From Methanobacteriota archaeon (lineage in GTDB: Archaea; Thermoplasmatota; Thermoplasmata; RBG-16-68-12; EA-27), in NCBI GenBank assembly GCA_016207545.1, contig JACQPO010000030.1, positions 1 through 15,381 on the forward strand: 15,381 nt of DNA, given 5' to 3'. The position numbers and the translations under genes are program-made. Under the pieces are notes generated by a model, which saw nothing but the letters and a program-made list of their open reading frames with translations, searched no databases and was not told the DNA's origin. Below are positions 7,943-14,301 of this stretch, one piece after another. Positions within the stretch are counted from its first letter, which is position 1. Every line of letters begins with the position of its first letter.

Positions 7943-10197
7943 GTGTCCCGCTCCACGATGGTGCAGTGTGTGCTCCGCCCCCGGCGCTCCACGCGGATCA
8001 GGCCTTGCTCGGAGAGCTCGGAGACATGGTAATTGACGGTCGGCGGCGTGAGCCCGAGCTGCGTCGCGATTTCCTTCTGCGTGGTGCCCGGGCGTTGCCG
8101 GATCGTGTCGAGGATTCGGCGTTGGATTTCGTTCGGCTGGAACGCGTCCGCTTCGGGGAGGCGCATGTACATGGGGTAGAAGCGGCGGTACAAGCCGTAC
8201 CGTCGGCTCTTGACGAATTGCTCCCGCTCCAACGTGCGAAGGTGGTGCGCGAGGGATCCGTTCGTGAGCCCCAGCGCCTCCTTAATCGCGTTGTAATGCT
8301 CCCCCGGATTCGCCTGGATGTACCCGTATATTTGCCCGCGGACGAAGTGGTCGAGGACCCGCTCCCGCTTGATCTTCGAGTACAGGGGCAGGACGAACAG
8401 GAGGAACGCGTACATCGCGTTCTCGTTGATGAGCGCGGCCGCCGCGAGGAGGGCCGCGCCTGTCGCGACGATGCCGAGGGCCACGAGGAGCACGGGGGAT
8501 CCGCCGACGGACGGCGCCACGATGACCGAGAACCGCTGGACCCCGAAGCCTCCGTGTGCGTCGCGGACCTCGACCGCCACGGGATGGGTACCGACTTGGG
8601 AGCCGGACGGGGTCCACTGGACGAGCCCGGTCGCGCCGTCGATCGACATGCCCGACGGTCCCGTGAGGAGTGCGAACGTGTGGACGTCGTCCTCCGGATA
8701 GGAGTCCGCCACGTCGACCACGTACGCGTATCGCTCGCCCGCGACCGCACGTTGGGGCGGCCGGCCGAGGACGCGGGGCGGGTCGTTCACGACGACCGTG
8801 AACTCGTTGCTCTCCACGGGCGCGTGAATCGGGTTCCCGTCCCACGCGCTCACGCGGAACGCGACGGTGCCGACCCAGTCCGACGCCTCGAGGTCGAGCG
8901 CGCCGCCGTCGACGTACGCCCGCACCTTGTCCGGTGCGGATTCCTGCACGACGGCGAACGTCAGGCGTTGGTGGTCATCCGCGAAGAACTGCCGCAAGTC
9001 GATTGCGCCTTTCGCGTACGTCCCGCGGTTCACCGCAAACACCGAGGGAACTGCTTGGATGAGCTTCGGCGGCGCGTCCTCCTGCAGGTACGCGAGGAAC
9101 CGGTCCGGGTTCCGGCTTTGCACGACGACGTCCGCGAAGCCGTCCCCGTTCACGTCCCCGATCGCCGCGCGGAGGCCGACGGTCCCCTCAGGGGCCCACA
9201 GCTGCAAGTCCGGCGCGGACGAGACGAGTGCGATGCTCCGCTGGAAGAACACGTCCGTGCGGCCGTCCGTCAGCGTGACCGCCAAGTCCGTCCGCCGGTC
9301 GTCGTTCACGTCCCCCGCGGCCACTTGGACTCCGAGCGAACTCCGTGCGATCGTGACGAGCTGCAACTGACCCTGCCACACCCGCCAAATTCCGACCCCG
9401 CCCAAGACCGCGGGATCGCCCGCGCTCCCGAGCGCGAGCAAGGGGATGTCTTCCGCGGTCTCGAGAAGGGCGAGGGAGGCGTCGCCGCCCGCGTTCGTCG
9501 CCGTGCGGACGGGCTCGAGCCAAAGGCCCGCGTCACCCTGCAGGTAGACGCGAAGCTCGTACGGCCGCGCGAGGGCGAGGTCGTCCCGGCCGTCCCCGTT
9601 CAGATCTCCGACGACGACTGCTTGGAAGACGGTCTCCGTGGAGACCGCGAGGCCGGCGTCTGCGCGGAACGGGTCGCCCATCGCCTGGTGGAACCAGATC
9701 CGCACGCCGCCGGTCCCCAGGAACGCGAGGTCCGCGCGACCGTCCGCGTTGAGGTCCGCCACGGCGACCGCGTGCGCGGCCTCCGTGAGCGGCAGGACGG
9801 TCTTGATGACTTCGCCGCCAGACCAGGAGAACTGGACAAGGGAAGTTCCTCCGACCACGAGGAGCTCGACGCGTCCGTCGCCGTCCACGTCGGCCGCTTC
9901 AAGGTCCGTGGCAGCGAACCCGATTGGAATCGACCGCGGCGCGGGGGCCAGCCCCACGGAGGACCCCTCGTACAGCCAAACGTTGCCGCTCCCGGGGTCG
10001 ACCGCGGCGAGGTCGACCCAGCCATTTCCGGTGACGTCCGCGAGGACGAAGTCCCCCGCCCCGTACGCAGCCCACTCCCGGTCGTACGCGGTGCGGACGG
10101 GGTATGCGGTCGCCGGGGTCGCGAGGAGGAGGGCAAGGGTCAGGAGGGTCATGCTGGCGAGGATGGGGGCTCCCCCGCGAACGAGCGTACGTATCAT
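7939..10197 (-). CDS. Membrane-tethered transcription regulator with extracytoplasmic FG-GAP beta-propeller and tandem winged helices
   Basis: 752 aa from ATG 10197. A signal-like segment spans 10-32. A propeller follows, with FG-GAP/VCBS calcium loops at about 54-62, 103-111, 148-156, 198-206, 297-305 and 348-356 (D-x-N/D-x-D-G-x-x-D pattern); a degenerate unit near 246-252 would make seven blades. Two cadherin/Ig-like domains follow (about 376-470 and 471-562, the second dystroglycan-type, with a G-x-V-x-W-T-P motif). A strong transmembrane helix lies at 567-590 and a shorter hydrophobic segment at 594-607. The cytosolic end has two winged helices: about 613-675 (N-A-I-K-E-A-L-G-L-T recognition region) and 688-750 (T-Q-K-E-I-A-T-Q-L-G-L-T-P-P-T-V). 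The design is a one-component sensor: ligand or surface binding outside, DNA binding inside. Tandem membrane-linked winged helices are common in Thermoplasmatota; a full propeller sensor on one is unusual in my experience. It has its own TATA box and heads a unit with the two small genes. Confidence 0.9.
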   Translation of the reverse strand: MIRTLVRGGAPILASMTLLTLALLLATPATAYPVRTAYDREWAAYGAGDFVLADVTGNGWVDLAAVDPGSGNVWLYEGSSVGLAPAPRSIPIGFAATDLEAADVDGDGRVELLVVGGTSLVQFSWSGGEVIKTVLPLTEAAHAVAVADLNADGRADLAFLGTGGVRIWFHQAMGDPFRADAGLAVSTETVFQAVVVGDLNGDGRDDLALARPYELRVYLQGDAGLWLEPVRTATNAGGDASLALLETAEDIPLLALGSAGDPAVLGGVGIWRVWQGQLQLVTIARSSLGVQVAAGDVNDDRRTDLAVTLTDGRTDVFFQRSIALVSSAPDLQLWAPEGTVGLRAAIGDVNGDGFADVVVQSRNPDRFLAYLQEDAPPKLIQAVPSVFAVNRGTYAKGAIDLRQFFADDHQRLTFAVVQESAPDKVRAYVDGGALDLEASDWVGTVAFRVSAWDGNPIHAPVESNEFTVVVNDPPRVLGRPPQRAVAGERYAYVVDVADSYPEDDVHTFALLTGPSGMSIDGATGLVQWTPSGSQVGTHPVAVEVRDAHGGFGVQRFSVIVAPSVGGSPVLLVALGIVATGAALLAAAALINENAMYAFLLFVLPLYSKIKRERVLDHFVRGQIYGYIQANPGEHYNAIKEALGLTNGSLAHHLRTLEREQFVKSRRYGLYRRFYPMYMRLPEADAFQPNEIQRRILDTIRQRPGTTQKEIATQLGLTPPTVNYHVSELSEQGLIRVERRGRSTHCTIVERDT

Positions 10198-10250
10198 GGA
10201 CCACGCCCCAAGCCAAGCTATGGGGGATGCCGCACTGAGGGCGAAGCTTC

Positions 10251-10257
10251 ATATATA
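10251..10257 (-). promoter_or_regulatory. TATA box of the membrane regulator
   Basis: The minus strand reads CTATATATGAAG, an excellent archaeal TATA box. It lies about 55 nt before ATG 10197, giving a likely transcript start near 10228 and a leader of about 30 nt without a clear Shine-Dalgarno. It sits between the regulator and the end of the upstream scaffold gene (10281), so the regulator unit is transcribed independently. The 8-bp palindrome GAAGCTTC (10243-10250) abuts the box on its downstream side and could be an operator half. Confidence 0.75.
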
Positions 10258-10280
10258 GTCTGGTACGCCCTTCGAATCGT

Positions 10281-11771
10281 TTACGCGGGGGGCGTCGCCG
10301 CGAGACGCAAGGCGGCGTCCGCGCACCGCGCGGCCTCCTCGAACCGCCCGAGCTTCGCGAGCACGTACCCTTTGTTCACCCACGCGGTCCGGTACGTCGC
10401 GTCGAGCGCGAGGGCGCGGTCGTAGCACCGCAGGGAGCCCTCGTGGTTGCCGAGCCGGGACAGCGCGTTCCCCTTGTTGTTCCACGCGACCTCGTACGCG
10501 GGGTTCACCTTGATCGCGGAGTTGTAGCACCGGAGCGCGTCCCGCCATCGGCCGAGGCGAGAGAGGGCGGCGCCCTTGTTCACCCACGCGACCTCGTTCC
10601 CCGGGTTCTCCGCGAGCGCGCGGTCGAGGATTGCGAGCGCCTCCTCGTGGCGGCCGAGGGCGACGAGCGCGGCACCCTTCCCGTGGAGCGCTCCGTCGAG
10701 CGGGAGGGCCGCGCGATCCGCAAGGGCGAGCGCCTCGTCGTACAGGTCGATCGCCTTCGCGTACTCCCGCCGTGCGAGGGCGGCTTCCGCGCGGGTGAGG
10801 CGGCCTTTCGCGAGGTATCCCGTGAGGCGGCGGTACGCGACGAAACCCGCGGGGCCCATCGCGAGGACGCCGCCGACGGCCCACACCGCGAGCATGGATC
10901 CGGCGCGGGGCTCCGTCGTCGGCGCGAGGGCGACGACCGCGGCGAGGGTCAGCAGGAGGAGCCCCGCGAGCCAGGCGAGGAAGGGGCTCACCTCGTGCAG
11001 CATCTTGCCGCCGCGCTCGCGCGCCGCGGTTCGCGGGGCGATGAGGACGACGCCGATCCCGAACAACGCGCCGAAGAGGAATAGGAGGCCCACGTCGTAT
11101 CCGGGGACCGCCATCCACAGGGCCGCGACGCCGGCGGGGACCGCGGCGAGCGTCGCGAGGGCAAAGGCGTCCCGCCACACGGCGAAGCGCGGCTCTCGGG
11201 TCGGGCGCGGAGCACCCCTTGTCGTGGGCACGATGGCCGGGAGACGCAGGCGGGTCGATTTCGGCGGGGCTGCGGGCGGCGCGCGAACGTCTTTCCGTGG
11301 TTTCGCCGGGGTGGGCGCCGGGAGTTCGCGCTCCGTCGCCTTCACGAATCGGTCGACCGCCCCCTTGACCCGATGCGCTTCCGCCGGCTTCACGTTCGGG
11401 ATCGCTCTGAGGTCCTCCTCGTCCGCGAGGGAAATCTGGTACAGGTTGGGGAAGAATCCTGCGATGGCGCCGATTGCGGGCTGGCTCACGCCGGGGATTG
11501 CGGACAGGAACGTGAGCAGGACGCGCTTCTGCGCGCGCGTCTCCTCCGTAATCTCCCCCGCCAAGGGCGGCGTCGGGGGCGCCTTCTCCCCTCGGAGCGC
11601 CCGCTCCAAGTCCTCGAGGAGCCGGACCTCGTCCACCGCCTCCGCCTCGGGCGTCGGGAGGTGCTCCGGTTCGGGACTCAGTGCCGTGCCGCATTTCGCG
11701 CACCGAGCGTCCGAGTTCTTGACGAGGGCCCCGCACGCGGGGCACAGGTAGAGGACAGACCCGTCCGTCAT
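10281..11771 (-). CDS. Membrane scaffold with N-terminal zinc ribbon, HhH-like domain, four TM helices and C-terminal TPRs
   Basis: 496 aa from ATG 11771. The order of parts is: zinc ribbon (C10-P-A-C13, C24-A-K-C27); Pro/Glu linker; helix-hairpin-helix-like region at about 83-145 with repeated I-P-G-V / I-P-N-V turns; Pro-rich basic linker; four hydrophobic segments (about 203-221, 227-246, 262-283, 291-313); then four to five TPR repeats (about 322-492) with the usual W-x-N-K-G-x-A-L-x-x-L-G-R pattern. Four spans place both ends on the same side, presumably the cytosol since the ribbon and TPRs are cytosolic folds. There is no catalytic motif. The architecture suggests a membrane hub that gathers soluble partners. 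It is divergent from the PrsW-like gene and shares its 62-bp promoter gap. I do not recognise a named family for the whole protein. Confidence 0.85.
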   Translation of the reverse strand: MTDGSVLYLCPACGALVKNSDARCAKCGTALSPEPEHLPTPEAEAVDEVRLLEDLERALRGEKAPPTPPLAGEITEETRAQKRVLLTFLSAIPGVSQPAIGAIAGFFPNLYQISLADEEDLRAIPNVKPAEAHRVKGAVDRFVKATERELPAPTPAKPRKDVRAPPAAPPKSTRLRLPAIVPTTRGAPRPTREPRFAVWRDAFALATLAAVPAGVAALWMAVPGYDVGLLFLFGALFGIGVVLIAPRTAARERGGKMLHEVSPFLAWLAGLLLLTLAAVVALAPTTEPRAGSMLAVWAVGGVLAMGPAGFVAYRRLTGYLAKGRLTRAEAALARREYAKAIDLYDEALALADRAALPLDGALHGKGAALVALGRHEEALAILDRALAENPGNEVAWVNKGAALSRLGRWRDALRCYNSAIKVNPAYEVAWNNKGNALSRLGNHEGSLRCYDRALALDATYRTAWVNKGYVLAKLGRFEEAARCADAALRLAATPPA

Positions 11772-11798
11772 GGCCCCGTTCCGACCGGAGGGTCTCCC

Positions 11799-11805
11799 TA
11801 AAATA
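11799..11805. promoter_or_regulatory. Candidate shared TATA box for the divergent scaffold and PrsW-like genes
   Basis: TAAAATA (reading TATTTTA on the minus strand) is the only strongly AT-rich heptamer in the 62-bp gap. Its centre is 31 nt from the scaffold ATG (11771) and 32 nt from the PrsW-like ATG (11834). This spacing would give leaderless or nearly leaderless transcripts in both directions, which fits the absence of a convincing Shine-Dalgarno before either ATG. Confidence 0.5.
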
Positions 11806-11833
11806 CGTTATTCCGTGAGTGCGGGGAAACGTA

Positions 11834-12610
11834 ATGAGGGACGCGCCCGTTCGCGCCCCCGTGACGAGCCATCAGCTCTTGTTCTTCGTCTCGGGCGTCG
11901 TCGGCTTCGGGCCGTCGATCGCGGTCCTGTACCACGCGCTCCGCACGTACGACTATCCGCACACGGACCACGCGTACTTCGAGTCCCGCCGCGTGTTCCT
12001 CGGGATTGCGGTCGGGATGGTCCTCGGCACGGTGTCCGGCGGCCTCGCGGTCGCCCTCGCGGCGCCCGACCTGCTCGCCCTCGTGCTCGTGCTGGCCCTC
12101 CTCGCGTTGTTCGAGGAGGGATTCAAGCTCGTCTACCTGAACCGGAAGGGATACCGCGGCCGGTACGACACGACGTTCTACGGGGTCGCCATCGGGATCG
12201 GGATGTCCGCGCTCGTCGCTGCGGGGACCGCGTACGTGAACGGGCCCGGGCTGTTCGCGCCCGGCCGGATAACCCTCGTGGCGGTGTTCTCCGCGAGCCT
12301 CGCGTTCATCCACGCCGCCACCGGCGCCGTCCTCGGCTTCGGTTGCTCCCGCGGCGATTTGCTCCCCGCGTTCGTACAGGCGTACGCCGCGCGCGTGCTC
12401 CACGCCGCCATGCTCATCCCGTTCTTCGTATGGAGCACGACGGGGCGGACCGACATCGCGATTCCGCTGTTCTCCCTCGCCGCCGCCACGGCGTTCACGG
12501 TTGTCGTGTACTGGTACGCGTACGGAAGCGTCCTGCCGAACACGTTGCCGCCGGAGATGCGCCGCGAGCGGCGGCGTTCGTTCCGGAAGGCCACGGGCGG
12601 GGACGAGTGA
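11834..12610 (+). CDS. PrsW-like multi-pass membrane protein, putative intramembrane protease
   Basis: 258 aa with about seven hydrophobic segments (roughly 14-34, 54-77, 80-97, 113-132, 145-170, 180-200, 207-230). The family marks are visible: F-E-E-G-F-K (93-98, the E-E-x-x-K motif in a helix), D-T-T-F-Y-G-V-A-I-G-I-G at 112-123, and two histidines in membrane helices, F-I-H160 and R-V-L-H190. In Bacillus PrsW the paired glutamates and a histidine are needed for site-1 cleavage of the anti-sigma factor RsiW; the family is distantly related to CPBP/Rce1-type proteases. I chose ATG 11834 over the in-frame GTG 11819 because the TATA-like box at 11799-11805 would then give a leaderless mRNA. 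The C-terminus is a short basic, cytosolic-looking tail. The neighbour is the divergent scaffold gene. The substrate is unknown; the nearby membrane regulator is a candidate by position only. The family call is good but proteolytic activity is not proven. Confidence 0.78.
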   Translation: MRDAPVRAPVTSHQLLFFVSGVVGFGPSIAVLYHALRTYDYPHTDHAYFESRRVFLGIAVGMVLGTVSGGLAVALAAPDLLALVLVLALLALFEEGFKLVYLNRKGYRGRYDTTFYGVAIGIGMSALVAAGTAYVNGPGLFAPGRITLVAVFSASLAFIHAATGAVLGFGCSRGDLLPAFVQAYAARVLHAAMLIPFFVWSTTGRTDIAIPLFSLAAATAFTVVVYWYAYGSVLPNTLPPEMRRERRRSFRKATGGDE

Positions 12611-12613
12611 GGG

Positions 12614-12721
12614 TCACGGGCCTCTGGACCACCCCACCAAGATCCATAGGCCGAAGGAGACGAAGAACAGCACGACGAGGACCACGATGACGAACCATAC
12701 GCTCGCGGACTCGTACGTCAC
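12614..12721 (-). CDS. Possible 35-aa single-TM microprotein
   Basis: GTG 12721 to TGA 12614-12616 encodes about 10 polar residues, then an unbroken hydrophobic run of about 23 residues (W-F-V-I-V-V-L-V-V-L-F-F-V and onward), then W-S-R-G-P. Nearly all codons end in G or C, as in the verified genes here, which is not expected of random frames with this composition of residues. GGGAG lies 3 nt before the GTG, closer than ideal. It follows the zinc-ribbon gene (stop at 12870) on the same strand after 148 nt, and its stop is 4 nt from the PrsW-like gene stop on the other strand. The frame stays open upstream, so a longer form is possible. Real but too short for most gene callers is my preferred reading. 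Confidence 0.45.
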   Translation of the reverse strand: MTYESASVWFVIVVLVVLFFVSFGLWILVGWSRGP

Positions 12722-12813
12722 CGTCTCCCGCTTGACGTTACGCGACGGAGTGGAAAGCAGCACCGAACGTTCGCCAACGATGCCGCCAACTCTTTGGTTT
12801 CGGGAACGACGGG

Positions 12814-12835
12814 CATGACCTTGTCATGGTATGAC
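12814..12835. repeat. Cluster of alternating ATGAC/GTCAT inverted repeats
   Basis: The stretch reads CATGAC-CTT-GTCATG-GT-ATGAC. CATGAC/GTCATG form a perfect 6-bp stem with a 3-nt loop, and the same GTCAT pairs with the next ATGAC across a 3-nt GGT loop. Three alternating half-sites at identical 3-nt spacing suggest either two competing hairpins or a site for a multimeric DNA-binding protein. It lies between the zinc-ribbon gene stop (12870) and the microprotein start (12721). Without a U-tract following it does not look like a bacterial-type terminator. Confidence 0.5.
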
Positions 12836-12869
12836 GCAAAGGCGCCATCTACGCTTCGATTTCTCAAAC

Positions 12870-13331
12870 CTACACGGTACGGTAGTAACCACGCTTCGGT
12901 TCGTAGACGACGTTGCCACGGATCAGCTCCTGGAGGCTTCCCTCGGGGTCGGGCACCCCGAGCGCGTCCGCGACGCGCCGCCAGTCTTCCCCTGAGAACA
13001 CGACGAATTCCCTCGCGAGGCCCTCCGCTGCGACGCGCGCCCGTGCCCTTCGGTCGCCTGCACGTCCCGCCTCCGCGATGACGCGCAAGTACGCGTCCTT
13101 GCTCCGCTTCTTCGGTTTGGCGGTAAGCGCCTCGACTTCCTTCGTGCCGCCCCGCAGCTCCGCGTTGATCCGTCCGACCGCCTCCGCCAATTCCCGCGCA
13201 TCCGCGGTCTCGAACCGGATCCGCCCGCGGGTCACCCGAATTTCGGAGCCACACTGGCACGTCGTCGTTTTCTTCGGGAGCGCGACGCCCTTCGCCCGCT
13301 TGCAGTGCGGGCAGACGACGACGCCAAACAT
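12870..13331 (-). CDS. Zinc-ribbon protein with C-terminal winged-helix-like domain
   Basis: 153 aa from ATG 13331, 1 nt after the stop of the arginine decarboxylase gene, so it is co-transcribed. The N-terminus is a zinc ribbon (C7-P-H-C10 and C25-Q-C27-G). A Lys/Arg-rich helical middle (about 60-100) follows. The C-terminal 45 residues (G-E-D-W-R-R-V-A-D-A-L-G-V, then a strand-rich G-Y-Y-R-T-V end) look like a small winged helix. The order zinc ribbon, charged helices, winged helix recalls a haloarchaeal family I know as DUF5817; that match is from memory and uncertain. A nucleic-acid-binding role is likely from both end domains. There is nothing in the sequence to tie it chemically to agmatine synthesis beyond the 1-nt spacing. 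Confidence 0.8.
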   Translation of the reverse strand: MFGVVVCPHCKRAKGVALPKKTTTCQCGSEIRVTRGRIRFETADARELAEAVGRINAELRGGTKEVEALTAKPKKRSKDAYLRVIAEAGRAGDRRARARVAAEGLAREFVVFSGEDWRRVADALGVPDPEGSLQELIRGNVVYEPKRGYYRTV

Positions 13332-13332
13332 G

Positions 13333-13800
13333 TCAGAACAGGAAGACGAGCGCCGCCAGACACGCCCCGTAGTGGTCCATCGGGATCGAGAGTTCCTCGA
13401 TCTTGTAGTCGAGGGACTTGAACTTCACCCCGCGGAGCTTCGCCATCTCCATCATCTTCCACTCGAGGACTTCGCGGAGCGCCCTGCCCGTCCCGTGCAT
13501 GTGGCCTTCCGCCACGTAGCCGCCAAGGCCGTCGTCGCGGAACCCGTACGCGATCCCCGCGCTGATCATCTCGCCCTCGCCGCCTCGTTGCTGGGCGAGG
13601 ACGCAGTGCGTGATCGCGCCCATCGGCAGCGTGGTTTTCCGGGTCTGCTTCACGCCGATCGGCAAGATGGAGGAAACGTATACGAGGTTCTGCTCCCCGA
13701 TGCCCGCGTTGAGCAACGCCTCGTCAAACGCGTTCAAGTCGGAGACGCGGCTTACCGCCTTCCCAGACGACACGAAGAACTTCTTGGGCATCTGGAGCAT
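13333..13800 (-). CDS. pdaD: Pyruvoyl-dependent arginine decarboxylase proenzyme
   Basis: 155 aa from ATG 13800, close to the usual 155-165 aa. The proenzyme signature is clear: L-N-A-F-D-E-A-L-L-N-A-G-I-G (22-35), then Y-V-S-S-I-L-P (41-47). In the Methanocaldococcus enzyme the same S-S pair is self-cleaved, turning the second serine into the pyruvoyl cofactor; here that would be S43/S44. The enzyme turns arginine into agmatine in the cytosol, the precursor of archaeal polyamines and of agmatidine in tRNA-Ile2. A longer in-frame reading to 13893 exists but overlaps the GNAT gene and adds residues unlike the family; ATG 13791 (start M-P-K-K-F-F) is an equally possible start. It lies between the GNAT gene (32 nt upstream) and the zinc-ribbon gene (1 nt downstream). 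A CTTAAG element at 13832-13837 may add a local promoter. Confidence 0.93.
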   Translation of the reverse strand: MLQMPKKFFVSSGKAVSRVSDLNAFDEALLNAGIGEQNLVYVSSILPIGVKQTRKTTLPMGAITHCVLAQQRGGEGEMISAGIAYGFRDDGLGGYVAEGHMHGTGRALREVLEWKMMEMAKLRGVKFKSLDYKIEELSIPMDHYGACLAALVFLF

Positions 13801-13831
13801 GCCGTTCTCGGGAGCGTAGCGGGAGTCCGTT

Positions 13832-13837
13832 CTTAAG
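13832..13837 (-). promoter_or_regulatory. Possible internal TATA-like element before pdaD
   Basis: CTTAAG overlaps the TAA stop of the GNAT gene and lies 32 nt before ATG 13800. The minus strand reads CCTTAAGAA. The spacing suits a nearly leaderless pdaD transcript, and the same hexamer occurs before the surface protein gene at 1838-1843. Evidence is composition and position only. Confidence 0.25.
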
Positions 13838-14282
13838 GATTTCGAATCGCCGCCAACATCGACTTGCGCATCGCGTACGCGTCGTCGCCCCACGAATAGT
13901 ATTTCCGCAGCGTGTCGACGATTTCGTACCCGAGGTCCCGGTAGAACGCGACCGCGTCCTCGTTCTTCGTGCTCGCCTCAAGCCGGACCTCGCGGGCGCC
14001 GAACCGCCGCGCGATTTCCTCCGCAGTCGTCATGAGCGTGCGGCCGATGCCGCGCCGGCGGTACGCGGGATGGACGGCGACGCTCAGGATTCGCACGACG
14101 CCGTCCTCGTCCTGGAGCGTGAGCGACCCGAGGACGCCGCCGTTTTCGTACACGAAGGTGGAAGCGCGCGGATTCCGGAGGATGTACATGAGGTGCTGCG
14201 GCTGGAACCGCCGCTCCGCGAAACACAGGATTTCAAGCTGGTACAGCGCGTCGAGGTCCCCGACGCCCGCCGACCGGATCAC
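13833..14282 (-). CDS. GNAT-family N-acetyltransferase, RimI-like
   Basis: 149 aa starting at GTG 14282. The GNAT fold marks are present: motif A with L-S-V-A-V-H-P-A-Y-R-R-R-G-I-G-R-T-L (about 66-83), whose R-R-x-G-I-G loop binds the acetyl-CoA pyrophosphate; motif B with L-E-A-S-T-K-N-E-D-A-V-A-F-Y-R-D-L-G-Y (about 101-119); and an N-terminal helix with C-F-A-E-R-R-F. The length and motif B suit RimI-type protein N-terminal acetyltransferases, which in archaea modify many nascent proteins, but small-molecule GNATs look similar and the substrate cannot be read from sequence. The gene is first in a minus-strand unit with pdaD and a zinc-ribbon gene. A polyamine or agmatine substrate is a possibility suggested only by the neighbour. 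Confidence 0.9.
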   Translation of the reverse strand: MIRSAGVGDLDALYQLEILCFAERRFQPQHLMYILRNPRASTFVYENGGVLGSLTLQDEDGVVRILSVAVHPAYRRRGIGRTLMTTAEEIARRFGAREVRLEASTKNEDAVAFYRDLGYEIVDTLRKYYSWGDDAYAMRKSMLAAIRNP

Positions 14283-14301
14283 GCGACGGGGAACGTGGGA
14301 G

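Noticed and set aside
7855..10425. 856-codon plus-strand frame opposite the membrane regulator
   Set aside because: It is a shadow of the propeller repeats, whose DNA reads as Arg/Asp/Val-rich sequence on the other strand; the minus-strand protein has coherent domains and a TATA box.
12611..12869. tRNA or other structured RNA in the longest gap
   Set aside because: I looked for cloverleaf arms and a T-loop sequence and found none; only short inverted repeats and the microprotein ORF are present.
12718..13260. 180-codon minus-strand frame overlapping the zinc-ribbon gene
   Set aside because: It is a frame-shifted reading of the zinc-ribbon gene with no recognisable fold; the gene at 12870-13331 has paired cysteines and sits 1 nt after pdaD.
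13801..13893. N-terminal extension of pdaD by 31 codons
   Set aside because: It would overlap the GNAT gene, its residues do not resemble the family N-terminus, and the family length is met by starting at 13800 or 13791.
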